Shown piece after piece: positions 40,551 to 52,328 of a stretch of 64,000 bases of DNA (position 1 is its first letter; each line of letters starts with the position of its first letter). The position numbers and the translations under genes were made by a program. The DNA comes from Brachypodium distachyon (lineage: Eukaryota; Streptophyta; Magnoliopsida; Poales; Poaceae). The notes beneath the pieces are model-generated. The model was not told the origin of the DNA and ran no database searches. It saw nothing but the letters and a program-made list of their open reading frames with translations. The stretch is taken from the NCBI RefSeq assembly GCF_000005505.3, contig NC_016131.3, forward strand, positions 48,345,355-48,409,354, given 5' to 3'.

Positions 40551-40800
40551 GCAGCAGAAATGGCAACCACAGCATGTCATTCCATAGTTAATTAACTCTG
40601 GGTCGCGCTGCTCCCAAGCCAGCTCACACTCTCTCTCACATAACTGAAGAGTACCATCAGTGTATGATCATCAGAAACTGTTCCAGACTGCGAAACAAAA
40701 ACATTTAAAAAAGAAGAAAAACTTCCGACAATCTATGGCAATTTCCCAGCAAACACAAGTCACAGAGTAGAGAAGAAACATTAGGTTGATTTAGCAGATC

Positions 40801-43800
40801 TCAGAGGTTCCAAGAGTACCCGCCGCCACCCTGCTGCTCCTCCATGAACAGCCCGCTCCCCACCAGTTCACTGTTGATGAGATGGTCGAGCTCATCCATC
40901 TCGTGCATAGACTCCGCCTTGGGAGTCACGACATTCCCGCCAGAAGAGGCTGCTGCAGCAACAGGGTTGCTGCTCACTGACTTGAAACTGCTACTTCGTT
41001 GGACGATGCCAGCTCCGCTGTTGATCAGATTGCTAGGCCCCGTCGTACACATTGGAGCAGCTCCCTTTGTGGCGGCGCCATTATTCATATGCTGCTGTGA
41101 GTGCTCTCCGCTAGCAGCGCTGTTGGTGATTGCAGCGCCCGATGCGAGACCACCATTGGCGCTGGGAGTGTTAGGAGTCTGTTGCTGCGTCAGGGCCCGG
41201 TTGCTGGTATTCTTGGCTTCTTGCAGCAGCTGGTGGATCACATGCTGCTGGTATTGTGGACTCACACCCAGACCCTGGAAATTGTTCTGCTGGTGCTGGG
41301 GCATAGTTTGCTGAAACGACATGGGATGCTGGAATTGCCCAAGCTGAGCCGCACGGAAGGACCTAGACGCTTCCAACTGAATGCCGTTGTGCATTGCTGT
41401 AGGACCTTTAAAGATACTCGATGCCTCCTGCTGAAGCAAACCCTGGTTTGCGCTTGAGCTTCTAAGCATGGTCTGATAGCTGTTTAGCATGGCCGCATTA
41501 TTTGATGCCTCCTGCTGAAGCATATTCTGGCCTGCGCTCGGGCTTCTATGCATATTGTGGTAGTTGCTTAGTCCCGCAGCGTTCTGTGATGAATCCTGCT
41601 GAATTAAACCCTGACTTGTACTAGAGCTTCTCAGCATATTTTGGTAATTATTTTGTGCTGCAGCACTCTGCGGATTATTTCCAATGGCTCCAACACCTGG
41701 AACATCATTGTTCACATGTGTGTTCATTTCTGTTTTGATCACCTTTGCCTCATGCATATTCTGCACTGTAAGCTTTGGTCCGTTTTGTTTGGGATAATTC
41801 TTCAGGCCCTCTGCAAATGAACAGGCAAAACATTATACATCTTATAGCACAGATCAATGAGGCAAAGCAGGAACGACTACAGATGAACATCAGAACATTA
41901 ATGAACTTTCCAGGAGAAAGGAGCAGCTGTTTTTGCCATGACTAGCCGTTATCAGCAGCAAAAACCATGAAGCAACAGAGACAGCATATAAGATGTTTAG
42001 CTTGGTACTATTTGTTAGGATTGCAACCAATTAGCTCATGTTCTAGCTCGCTATACACATGCCTTATTAGTTCAGGAAACAACCACAAGTTTACGAAGTG
42101 CTATAGCAACTGCATGATCTTGGCTGCGCTAGTCTGAATGCAGTTTGTCTATTCCTGTAGGTTCTCTTAAAAATATCAGGGCTTACACATCTTTGAAAGA
42201 AACAATCAGATGTCATGCTTGGTTCTGACATCTGATGCAAACTACAGATAAATTGATCATGAAGAAACTGTTTTAGGATAATTGATCACAAAAATAAACA
42301 CCAAAGATGATACTGGCTGGTGAATGGACATTGTCATACCTTTAGGACCGAGCTTATTCTTGTGGCTGAACTCAATTAAGTCCTTCATTTGATTCACCAC
42401 CTCTGATATCTGAGAAGAGCACATAAGAAACCAAAATGCCGTGAATGCAAGTATAAATAAACAAGGAATAGAAGCATACAATGCATGCTTTAAAAAAATA
42501 CAGAAAATGTCAATGGTTTCTAAATAATAAGGGAAGAGAAGGATAAATACTACTAGGGCAAATCTGATTACCTGCAAGCAGCGAACATATCTTTTAGAGA
42601 GCCCATGTTCATTTAAGCTGTGGTGTTCTAGATTTTTTGCTAGTTGCCGTGATGCTGACACAAACCTACAAGTGAGAAAAAAGGATGTCCTTGCATGGAT
42701 TAGGATAGTGCATAGGTAAGCTTTAAACAGAATCAACTACGTATTTTGTGATTTATCATGCCAAAAGAAAAACTAAGAGGCAGCTGTTACAGTAGTAATG
42801 CTGATGCATGCCAGATTTACTTACAAGCCGCAAATGGTTTGTGCATCATTGTTTGATACCCCAGCAGGCCCACTCTCGTGAGCTGTTTGATACTTCTGGG
42901 CAACTTGCAGCATATGTGTAACCTGAAAAAACAGAAACATGTACATAAGAGAAAGGCAAAAGGCACCAGAATTAAAGCATGTTGTCAAAAGCCACAGATT
43001 CAGATTTAAAATTAGGCAAACTAGTCGAAAGAGAGTTGCTTCTTGCTATGTTAGTTAAAAATAAACCGGTCAGTACAAAAAATGAAGAAAAAACCAGACA
43101 GCTTCCAAATAGCAAAACCTTAAGATTGATCCAAGTAATCTATACTTCTATAAACCCCCAAACAAGTGCACTATTTTAAACTAGAGTTAATCAAATAGGA
43201 AATGGAACAGAAAAGGCATACTGGTCTAAGAAATCTACCTGTGGTGTCAGAAACTTGCGAGTGATATACTCATCATGTCGCCGTGAACAGAACTCCCAGG
43301 ACATAATCTGCATAAGCAATTATGCAGATAATTATTCTCTTTTTTTTCCAGGGGGGCAGATAATTATTCTCATTTGGGCCTCCTCTGCAACATCCAAATA
43401 TCCCCAAATGCTACCCCAAATATACACTCAAAAGGTGCTATGGCATGGGCAAGGTAAATACCTTCAGTTCTGGAGTAAATATTATTCTCAGTTGCCCCTC
43501 ATGCGTAACATGCAGATGTTCATAGACGCTCTTCTGGACGACTTTAGTATGCTCAAGGAGAAGTAGCCCATTGGGCAACCGGAATTCATTGGGCATGTCA
43601 AGGAATAGATATTCATCTATAACACCATGGTCAAATCGAATTTGACAGAGTCGAGGCAGTATTTCATAAGTAGCCTCTGTAAGATGGGTAAGACATGAAA
43701 GGGAAAAACCAAGTGAGCTAGAAGAAAAACATTGATATTAAATAACATACTGAAGGAGCAAAAGAGAAAGAGTCCAAAAAAACAGACATTAAGGTGCTCG

Positions 43801-45609
43801 TCCAAGAAACAGGAGGAGCGAAGTGCACGATGATAACACAAACTAATCACTGCTGTGTTGTAGAATAAATGCAATGCCAAAACCATACACACTATAATTC
43901 AATCATGACTATGATTTGTTCTGTACTGCTCGAGAGAGGTGTAGTATGTTAGGGTGAAGACAATTCATAAGATATTTATTCACACTCTTGATGCTTCATT
44001 TCTTCTGTATAAAGTATTATTGTCAATTGCCTTCTGTAAAGTGCATGACATGTAAAAGAATATTGAGTTTGGCTAATAGATTTATAACAGATAATCATAA
44101 AGAAATCAGTATTCATCTTCCATGAGCAATCATGAAGAGGAATTGAACAAATTAACAAAGATTTAACAAACTAATGAAAGAAGCATCAGGAACATAATTA
44201 TCAGAGTTGCAATCAACTTACCATATCCCTTTCCCGCATGTGTGTTACAAATATCACAACGCCATGTATCCTGTAACAAGGAGAAAGTAGAACCGTGTGA
44301 CTATGATTTCATAGACATGATGCAACAACTCGGAATAACTACCCTTGATAACGACCATACATGCAAACTGGACAAAAATCAGTTTGTCAGCTATCATTGA
44401 ATTCATTACACGACGAAACATAAATATACAATCTACTAACTATTGCAGGACGTTTTTAAGAAATAGCTATTGCAGGCTACAATAACAAATATTTCATCCA
44501 GATGCTACGTGTTCCTCACTACCATTATAGATGATTGCTAAAGAAATATAATGTTCAATCACCTGGCAGAATTTAAAGGAGGTGCTAAATAATTTTATTT
44601 TGAACAATAATTTGAAAGCAGAGTTAGATCAGGAAACTCCAGAGCATACATAAAAGTCCAGGTACAAACTGTTAACTAACCGGAGATGTCTGTGGAATAG
44701 CAACTGGAGAATTCCCTCTTTTTTCATATGATGACACGCACCATCTTTCTCTTGCTCGTGGTGCAAAATATTCATCAATAAGCTTCCTCCAGTATGTGAT
44801 GGGATTATTCTGCAAGAAATATGTGAGTCATTGTACTTTCAAAGGCATGTATCCCATAATCAATTCAATGTATAATTGTATATAATGCAAAAATTCACCT
44901 CTGGCCGGTGACGCTTATGATACAAATATTGCATTAACCTTCGAGAACAAAGCCCGCTCTCGACAGGAGTCCTAACAGGTCCAGCTAGCTGCATTCCAGG
45001 CTGTGCTAGTGGCGGCCTTAACTGTGGCTGCCGAGGTATGCCAACTTGAGATTGTTGAACCTGAGGAAATTGTTGCGACAACTGATGCTGCTGTTGCTGA
45101 ATATGTGCCAGTTTATGCTGCCTGATCAAGGCTTGTAGCTGTGGATTATGTTGGCCCTGGAGATGAAGAGAACTCTGACCTTGGAGCAGCTGCTGAATCA
45201 AGTGCTGCTGCAAGATATCATCTTGCCTAAGATCAACCCTTGGCTTCTTCTGAGCATGAAATGAGCCACCAGCCTCAATCACAGGTTGTGATGTTACACT
45301 AGATGATCTCCGCTTCTGCATCTGCTCTTGTGGTGGACTTTGCTGCATGATGGAGCCATCAATGACTGAAGAGCCAGAGATGTTATTGGATGAAAATGAC
45401 ATCGGGGAGGCAGGAAGGCGCATGAATGAATCAGCGTTCATGCTCGTACTATGCTGAAACTGGGCACCTCCGGAGAGTGATGAGTTACCATCGGTCACCA
45501 AAGAGCTAACACCAATGCTTGGCCCAGAAGAATTTGTAGTACTAACTGGAATGCTACCATTCATGTCCCTGGGAACAAGTCCAAGATTGGAGCGTGGGGC
45601 CCCAGACAT
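40801..45609 (-). CDS. SEUSS-like transcriptional co-regulator, nine coding exons, 814 aa
   Basis: Coding exons on minus: 45609-44899, 44809-44681, 44270-44222, 43676-43462, 43307-43239, 42922-42825, 42665-42572, 42409-42340, 41810-40801; 2445 bases in frame. The N-terminal quarter is Ser/Gly/Gln-rich. Then comes the conserved LIM-binding-like core (about residues 215-460) with LCSRRLMQYLYHKRHRP, YWRKLIDEYFAPRARERWCV, DTWRCDICNTHAGKGYE, RLCQIRFDHGVIDEYLF and PELKIMSWEFCSRRHDEY. The tail is long and Gln/Asn-rich and ends MHEMDELDHLINSELVGSGL. Arabidopsis SEUSS bridges MADS-domain factors and the co-repressor LEUNIG to restrain floral homeotic genes; grasses have several SEUSS-like copies and I cannot assign this one. 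A leader intron runs from about 45714 to 48171. Confidence 0.92.
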
Positions 45610-48360
45610 GGAGGTCAGCAGTATTGGGATTCAACCATCACCTTGAAGAATCTTGCTTATTGGTGAAGAACGTCAAGGGAAACTACTGCGGATCTTCAAA
45701 TATTTTGACTGAAAAATATAAAGGGTTATCAGTAAGATTCTGAAGGCATGAAAACCAAACAAGGAAACTGTCACTATTAAATTTCTCAAACCAATCAGCT
45801 TATGAACCAACAGCTCAACAATGTCCTAATTCTAACTTCTAAGTTTTAACATTAGGAGCAGCTTTTTTTTCTCAGCACAACAGAGATCAAACTAGCAGTC
45901 ATCAAAATGTAAATGCCGATCAGATCTAACAGGTGAACTACATTAACTTGAACTTCACAAGGAATTACAAGTTTACAACTACCTACATTCCAACCCATGT
46001 CAAACAATTTCCAAAAGAACACAGACACAAAGATTAGGCAGGAGAAGATGACAAATAAACTATCTCAATTTGAGTTACAAACCAGTCCACAGATGCAATA
46101 AAAAAACAGCAATGTGTGAAACAAAAGAACAAAAACAGTTTTGAATTGGTAAATAGCATTAACACGACCACATAATCAAGTTCATTACAGCAAAGTGAGT
46201 TCTGCTTTCTATTCATCTTTTATCTTTGAGAAATTCTTTCTATTCATCTTGACAGTAGGTGTAGGCAGGAAAAGGGAGCTGGTAGTGCAGCATATGAGAA
46301 GTTCTTCAATGGTCATCTTATGCAAACTTGCAAGGTCACAAAACCAACCACCTGGATAGTTAACAGACAGAAGTAAAAGGAAATCACAAGAACAAATTCC
46401 ACTGTTAAATAATGAGCAGTTCACCACCTAACTAAAACAGAACAAGATGGAGAGAACACTTAACTCAACCAATTGGGAGAGAAGGTCAATATAATGATTA
46501 AATATTTACTACCGAAGAATCAAATAAATCCAAAAAAGATAAATTTATCCTTCAGTACAGAAAGGAACGTGGAAAGAAAATTTGAAGGTGATCAGCATTC
46601 ACAAGGAATTTGAATCACACAAAGAGCCATGAAAGGTGGCAAAATGTTCTGCAATATCCATTTAAGGCATTGAACATTAACTTCTGCTACAGCTTTCTTT
46701 CATGTGATTATTTTCCTCCTACAGAGGTAATTGGTGTTCCTGTTGGTTATCATGCAGGCAATACTCATGAGTCATGACTCATGGGGTTAGTCCAGAAGTC
46801 GAAATTGTTTTTTTCTTTCGAAATTGGCTGGGTAATAGCACTTCTACTTACTTGTTACAGAGATGCACACTTAGTTCAGAAGCTAAAGGTGCAGACTTGG
46901 TTCACCTTAAACAGAACTCAGCCGCAAGTATTCCTGAGGAGAGCAAGCTAACGAGCACAAAATTGTAACACACTGTCAGAAGGAACCTTCGTAGTTCAGT
47001 GTAACAACTTTCTTCTGATCTAACTCAAATAACGGCCAAAACAAGCAAAGAAAGAGAAGAACTGCACAATACAAAACCGTACGATCATTTAGGAACACAA
47101 TATTTAGACGTTCCTTAGCTGGTCAAAGCAACTCTCAAGATCCAGTGCATTTGCAAGACAAAAAGTTACTGTTTTTTAGCTTCCACGGCTGGTCGACTCC
47201 TCCAAGACTACGCGCTTCAAACACAAAATGTAATTCCAATTTTTCTTTGTCTATATCAGCTTTGACCAAGCTTTCCTTCTCTCTTTTTTTGGCTATTTGA
47301 CCTTTTTCATCAAGATTATGAAACAAAAATTTACAGAAAGCGATACACTCATAAGTTTTACTATGACAGATTTTACAACATACTACTCAGTTAAAAAGAA
47401 ACTAATTTCTTTAAAGAAGGGGGGCGAAAACAAGAACAATATGAAGCTGAAATTGAGAACTGTACACAAAACAGATCCTCCAACAACAAAAATCCTAGAA
47501 TAAGGATCTCCGGCCACAACACAAGGTACAAATGAAGCCTGGAAAACAACTTTGCCTGCGGCCTCCAATCTGCCACCCAGGGTCAGCAATGGCGTAGGAG
47601 AAAACAACCGATATCAACAAAAACTAAAGAAGCAAAACACATGGAGAACCATGTGCAAGTAACGAGCGACGAAGATTTGGAAGGATGAGGTGGTGTCCAG
47701 GACTTGGAGTAGTGTATAGGGAAGGTGGGGAAAAAATGATTGGGCTTGGCAAGACGAGGCCGAAGAAGGGCAGCAAGATAAAAATCCCCAAATCGCTCCT
47801 CCTCACCAGTAGCAGATAAAAACCCTAGCCTGAACTCCGCCCAAACAAAATCCGAAATCCAATAGAGCAAAAAAAAAAAGTAAGGAGATTCAAGAACACG
47901 AGCAAGTAACAGAATTTCCACCGCGGCCCCAAAAGAAATCCAGGCGCTGCATTGGAAGAATCGGGCCCGCTCTCCCCGGCGAAAAAATCCCCCGACAACC
48001 CCACCGCGAACAGGAAGACAAATCCCCGCAGAAATCGGCGAGCAGCACAGTCTACCCGGTGGCAATCGCTCGCTCGCTCGCCCGCTTCCCCCCGTCTCCC
48101 TTTCTCCCAATCTAAGCGGGGCAATCGCGTGCGGAGTAGAAGAAATAAAACAGACCAAAAAAATCTCACCTCGCGAGCTCTCGCTCCACCTCCACGGCCT
48201 CAATCGCTCCTCCTCTTCCTCCTCCGTCTCGTGCTCCCCTTGCTTTATTTTATTTTATTTTGTACTTTTATTCTTCTTCTTCCCGTGCTTTGCCTCTGTC
48301 TGTGTGTGGGCGGCGGCGTTCGCCGACGAGCGGAGCAGCGGCCGGTTAAATAGCTTCGCG
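45610..48360 (-). promoter_or_regulatory. Spliced 5' leader and promoter of the SEUSS-like gene
   Basis: On minus an acceptor (TATATTTTTCAG|TCAAAATA) lies near 45714 and a donor (GAGCTCGCGAG|GTGAGA) near 48171, giving a leader intron of about 2.46 kb. The first exon is GC- and CT-rich (48172 to about 48325). TATTTAA at 48347-48353 is a fair TATA box. Long first introns in the leader often raise expression in plants. The short open frames in this stretch have no support as genes. Confidence 0.55.
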
Positions 48361-50269
48361 GTGGGCGACCGGGTACAGCCGGTCACCCGGCCCGCTTTGA
48401 CCGTCATTGACCGGTCGGCCGGGCCCAGCCAGCGCGCCCCTGACCGTCAGATCTCGATCCGACGCCTGAACCAGGCTGCAACGTGGGGACAAGGCACCGG
48501 CAGAAGGGAGGTCGGCACCTCGCTACGCGCACGCGGGCAAGCGTACACGCACCAAACTCGCTGGCACGTGGGCCCCACCAGTCAGTGAAGTTACTCGTGG
48601 TTAGTGCGAGAGCTGGCGGGTCGAAGAAAGCCTGGCCAGGCTGCGAGCCCGCGGGACAGCAAGCCTGCGGGCCCGGTATGTCAGCGGGACGGGTTTGCTT
48701 CACGAGTTGGCTGCCTTGGTGTGGGAAGGAAATGGGAAGGGTCTTTTCAAGCGGAAGCACGCGTTCCTACACCCAGCTGACAGTCACCGACTGGTGGGGC
48801 ACGTCACATCCGGACCCACATGTCTGGCAAGTGTAACTTGAGAGAGGGTCGGAAGATGCGTGGGGCTAACTCGGCGGAGTCTGGGGCCCATTTCTGTCTC
48901 GGACCGACTGCACACAGGTTGTCTAGGACGCCATCTGCTCCGCGCACACGGGCAAGCTACACACAAAAGGACGCAGTGGGTCTCTCTTGCTTTTTTGCTT
49001 AAGCTTTTTTTCCTTCCTTCTCAAGGCGTTGTGGGGCCAGCTGGGGAGAGCATCAGGCTGTTTGAGTTTGACTACCCTGAATTGTTTTCTTTCTCTTTGC
49101 TTATTCTTTATTTTATTTTGGGGGCTGCTAGGCTGGACTATCGTAGGGTTTTCTTGAGCTGATTATTGTAGTTCACATGTTGAAGGCATGATTATCATGA
49201 AATAGGGATTTATCAATCGTAGGTGGGTGTTTTGGAGCCCAACATGTGACCAGAACAAACAATACACGAACAAATGGGCGTGTTGGTCGGTATTGAACAT
49301 TTTTATTTGTTTCGGGTTTCATGTGGATATTTCTATCCATGATGGAATTAAAATTTTGAGAATATGTAATCGGGTGAGGATTTTCTAAGGTTATGTTTCG
49401 GATGCACAAATTTTAGAAGAAATAGTTTGATAGTAACAGTATTTTTTTTACCGAGTTGTTATTTGGCGTTATTGACATGTCAAGTGTTACGTGACGCGTT
49501 GTAAAAGGAATTGGAATACTGATACATAACAAAAATCTAGAAAACAAATCGAGATAAGATTCAGCATGTTACCATCATTTATCTAACTTCTTATGTGGTG
49601 CACACTAGCTCTAATGAAGGTGTACGAGAGTTTGGTACGATACTCATTACTTGCGATGAAGAATGGAGAGGTATTGATCCAAGAATAGCTATCGCTACAA
49701 ATGTCTAAAGTTCGAGGTACCGTAGGATTTATATTGCCAACATATCCTCTTATCTAAGTATGAACACACTCCGAAATGACATCATCTATGTATGAACATG
49801 ATAAAAAATTAAATAAGCTACGTAGGAACACGAACAAAATTGATCTCCTTGGGTGGATAAGAAGTCAACCAAGCGTGTTACCAATGTACCTTCCTGGATA
49901 TTTACCCACACCTCTCTCCAACTAGATAACTTGTACCAAAAATGGCTTTCATACCAGATAAAACATTTTTCTTTTCTGTTTCTTCGCACATTCGAAGATT
50001 GTCTGCTTCCACATTGCATCGAGTTCAATCGAAAACAAAGAAGACTAAAGCACGGTGATGCCTATCTGAACTTAGTAAGTGTTTAATTGATCCCATATTC
50101 TTCATGTGCGGCTTCTTGTTACTGGTCCAACAATGATAATCGGTAGTGTTGCATCAACGGTCGTGATGTTCTTGCCGTGACGTGAAATCTTTAGTCATCT
50201 AGCAGCGACACAATGCGCTCTAGTCGCTCAATAATAAATCATATTTTGAGATAGTTTAGGATTTCATAT

Positions 50270-50392
50270 TTTCTCCATCCAACAAAAGATGTCTCAAGTG
50301 CATTAAAATTTGAATGTATCTAGACATGACTTAGTGTATAGATGTATTCAAATTTGGTCAAAATTGAGACATTCTTTGTTGGACGGAGGGAG
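50270..50392. mobile_element. Stowaway MITE of the CCGTCCAACAAA family
   Basis: Left TTCTCCATCCAACAAAAGAT, centre TCTAGACATGACTTAGTG, right CTTTGTTGGACGGAGGGAG followed by TA. It is inverted inside relative to the copy at 15212. Confidence 0.8.
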
Positions 50393-51568
50393 TAGTCTAA
50401 TTACTGAGATGGAAAACGAGTCTTGATTTGGACCAAATTAGCACCGAGTCAACGGGAATTCGTCCGGGAGAGGTGAATTAGGATGCACCATGAGTGGAGA
50501 AGAAACAAGGAATATTCCCTTCATTAGTTCTGCGGTCATTATATTATATTTCACGCTACAGAATTATCACAAGTTTTTCCTGGGTGTATAATTAAGAACC
50601 CATGAACATGAACCCTCCCTGCTTCCGGATCCACATTTACATGATCTCCACATGCATCCATTTCCCAGTGTTACCAAGGCCAAAATTACCACTGCCGCTA
50701 GCTGTTTTGCTGGTGAAAGGATGGTGTGCTTTTTAGAGGAGTTAGCAAGTGTGTTAACCCAGCCAAATTAAGTTAGTAACCAGTTAGTACTTACGTGCAC
50801 GGCTGGCCGTATCGATCCTTCGCGAGGAAGGCATAAGTTACGACGAGGAAGCGAGTCACCGGTCGGTCGCTGTCAATGGTATCATCCTCCACATGCATTT
50901 TACGCGTGTGAGATTCATGTGGTACTTTTGCTCCCCAATTCTACTAATAATAAGAACAGGCTATAGCTAATGCACAACAATCAGCTGAGTTTTGTTTTGG
51001 CTCCACGGTAAACTTTAGTCGATCATTTCATATTTATATTTGCGTTTGAAATTAGACAGGAATGACATGTATATATACCTCCGTTGGTCTAAGAGCCTCT
51101 TTCATTCACGGGATTTTTAAAAATGTAGGAATGTCATGACATGTGGTTCTCTCTAGGATCAGAAAACACATAAGTGGTTCTAAAAAAAACACATAAGTGA
51201 GGAAGACAAGTTGTTTGACTGAGACATGAATTTTTTTTATAACGTGTGGCATAGTTGTCATAGAACTAGAGGAATTCTTTCAAGAGTTTTGGCCAAGTAG
51301 AAATTTTCCTTTGAAATTGAGTGCAAAGTAGGTCCTATTTGAATCAAAGATTTCCAAAGCATTTTTGGACGATCCTAATTCTCAAGATTTTTTCCTATGT
51401 GGATCGTTTGATTCATACGATTGCAATCCGTAAGATTTTTTTCATTAGAATTCATTTGTATTAGATTTCATAGGAAGAAAAAAAATGCGTCCACTCTAAT
51501 CAATTCCACCGATTGAAAATTACTCTGGGCTATTCTTATAATTTCTCTTGCCAACAATTTTTCATGTA

Positions 51569-51681
51569 CTCCTTTCATCCCATATCAAGTGCCGAAATAT
51601 TTCATGTAGCGAGACGTTTTTATGTATGGATACATTCATATTTAGGCAAAATTTGAGTCACTAAATATGGGATAGAGGGAG
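51569..51681. mobile_element. Stowaway MITE, 113 bp
   Basis: TA flanks; left CTCCTTTCATCCCATATCAA, right AAATATGGGATAGAGGGAG. The inner word AAGTGCCGAAATATT also occurs, inverted and diverged, in the half MITE inside the segmental duplication (AATATTTCGGCACTTA). Confidence 0.75.
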
Positions 51682-52328
51682 TATTAGTTTAAACGTGGAT
51701 TTCACATAAACAAAACACTTGAGTGATACTTAGAAATTCTTCACCCCACAAAATAGTAAAAATTCAAAAGATCATTGGCTTATTATTTATTCCAAAGATC
51801 AGTTGTATTTTTTGTAGAGATAGAGAGCATGAAACGGTATACAACACCTAGACAAGAGGATCATAATCAGTTAGTGGAGAGAGAAATCTGACTTGATGAC
51901 AAGATCGAGCCGTGGATTAGCACGCATATACGACCTCTAATGTACAATTCAGCTTGCCAATAAAAAACATGAATTCGGAGCGACACAACTCCGTGCTGCT
52001 AACAAAAAATGTAAAAAAAAAGGGTGTAATTAACACCATGATTACGTACATTGTGGTACACATATTTACTCGGAATTTTTTTTTCTGCATCAGTAAAACG
52101 TGATTAGTACACACACGTACATACATACACGCATATATCTCGATCGATCTCGTTTAGCTTTTGATTTTAATTACTCCGACCCTTCCTTCCACCAGTCAAT
52201 TAATTAAGGGACGAATAAGGGGGAGATGATGCATCCAGAAGGTTGAACTACAGTATGCTCCCATGGCTGCTTCGGCGATGGACAATGCATCAATGGCTCG
52301 GCGATGGACGGGGCATCAATGGAATTGG

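Larger units (their letters stand above)
38102..40800. other. Interval between RING-H2 and SEUSS-like genes, with several distinct signals
   Basis: In order: RING gene 3' UTR (to about 38400); a GC-rich block (38480-39060) holding an snRNA-type promoter and a possible Sm-class RNA; a Stowaway remnant (39127-39233); an unexplained stretch (39480-39870) with repeated GGACTGAACGGGT-like words; and the decayed copy of the RING gene end (about 40150-40550). SEUSS 3' UTR occupies the last 200 bases or so. Confidence 0.55.
48361..52328. other. Long intergenic region with Stowaway elements
   Basis: The left part (48360-49000) is GC-rich. It contains a repeated word, CGCGCAC(A/G)CGGGCAAGC followed by TACAC, at 48527 and 48939, but no coherent gene. 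The remainder is AT-rich with Stowaways at 50270-50392 and 51569-51681. The stretch 51105-51500 (GGGATTTTTAAAAATGTAGG and so on) resembles a decayed DNA transposon. The last 120 bases are probably the receptor kinase 3' UTR. Confidence 0.5.

Noticed and set aside
47583..48203. Minus frame of 206 codons in the SEUSS leader region
   Set aside because: It spans the deduced splice donor and has no coding-like motif; it is best read as leader intron and first exon.
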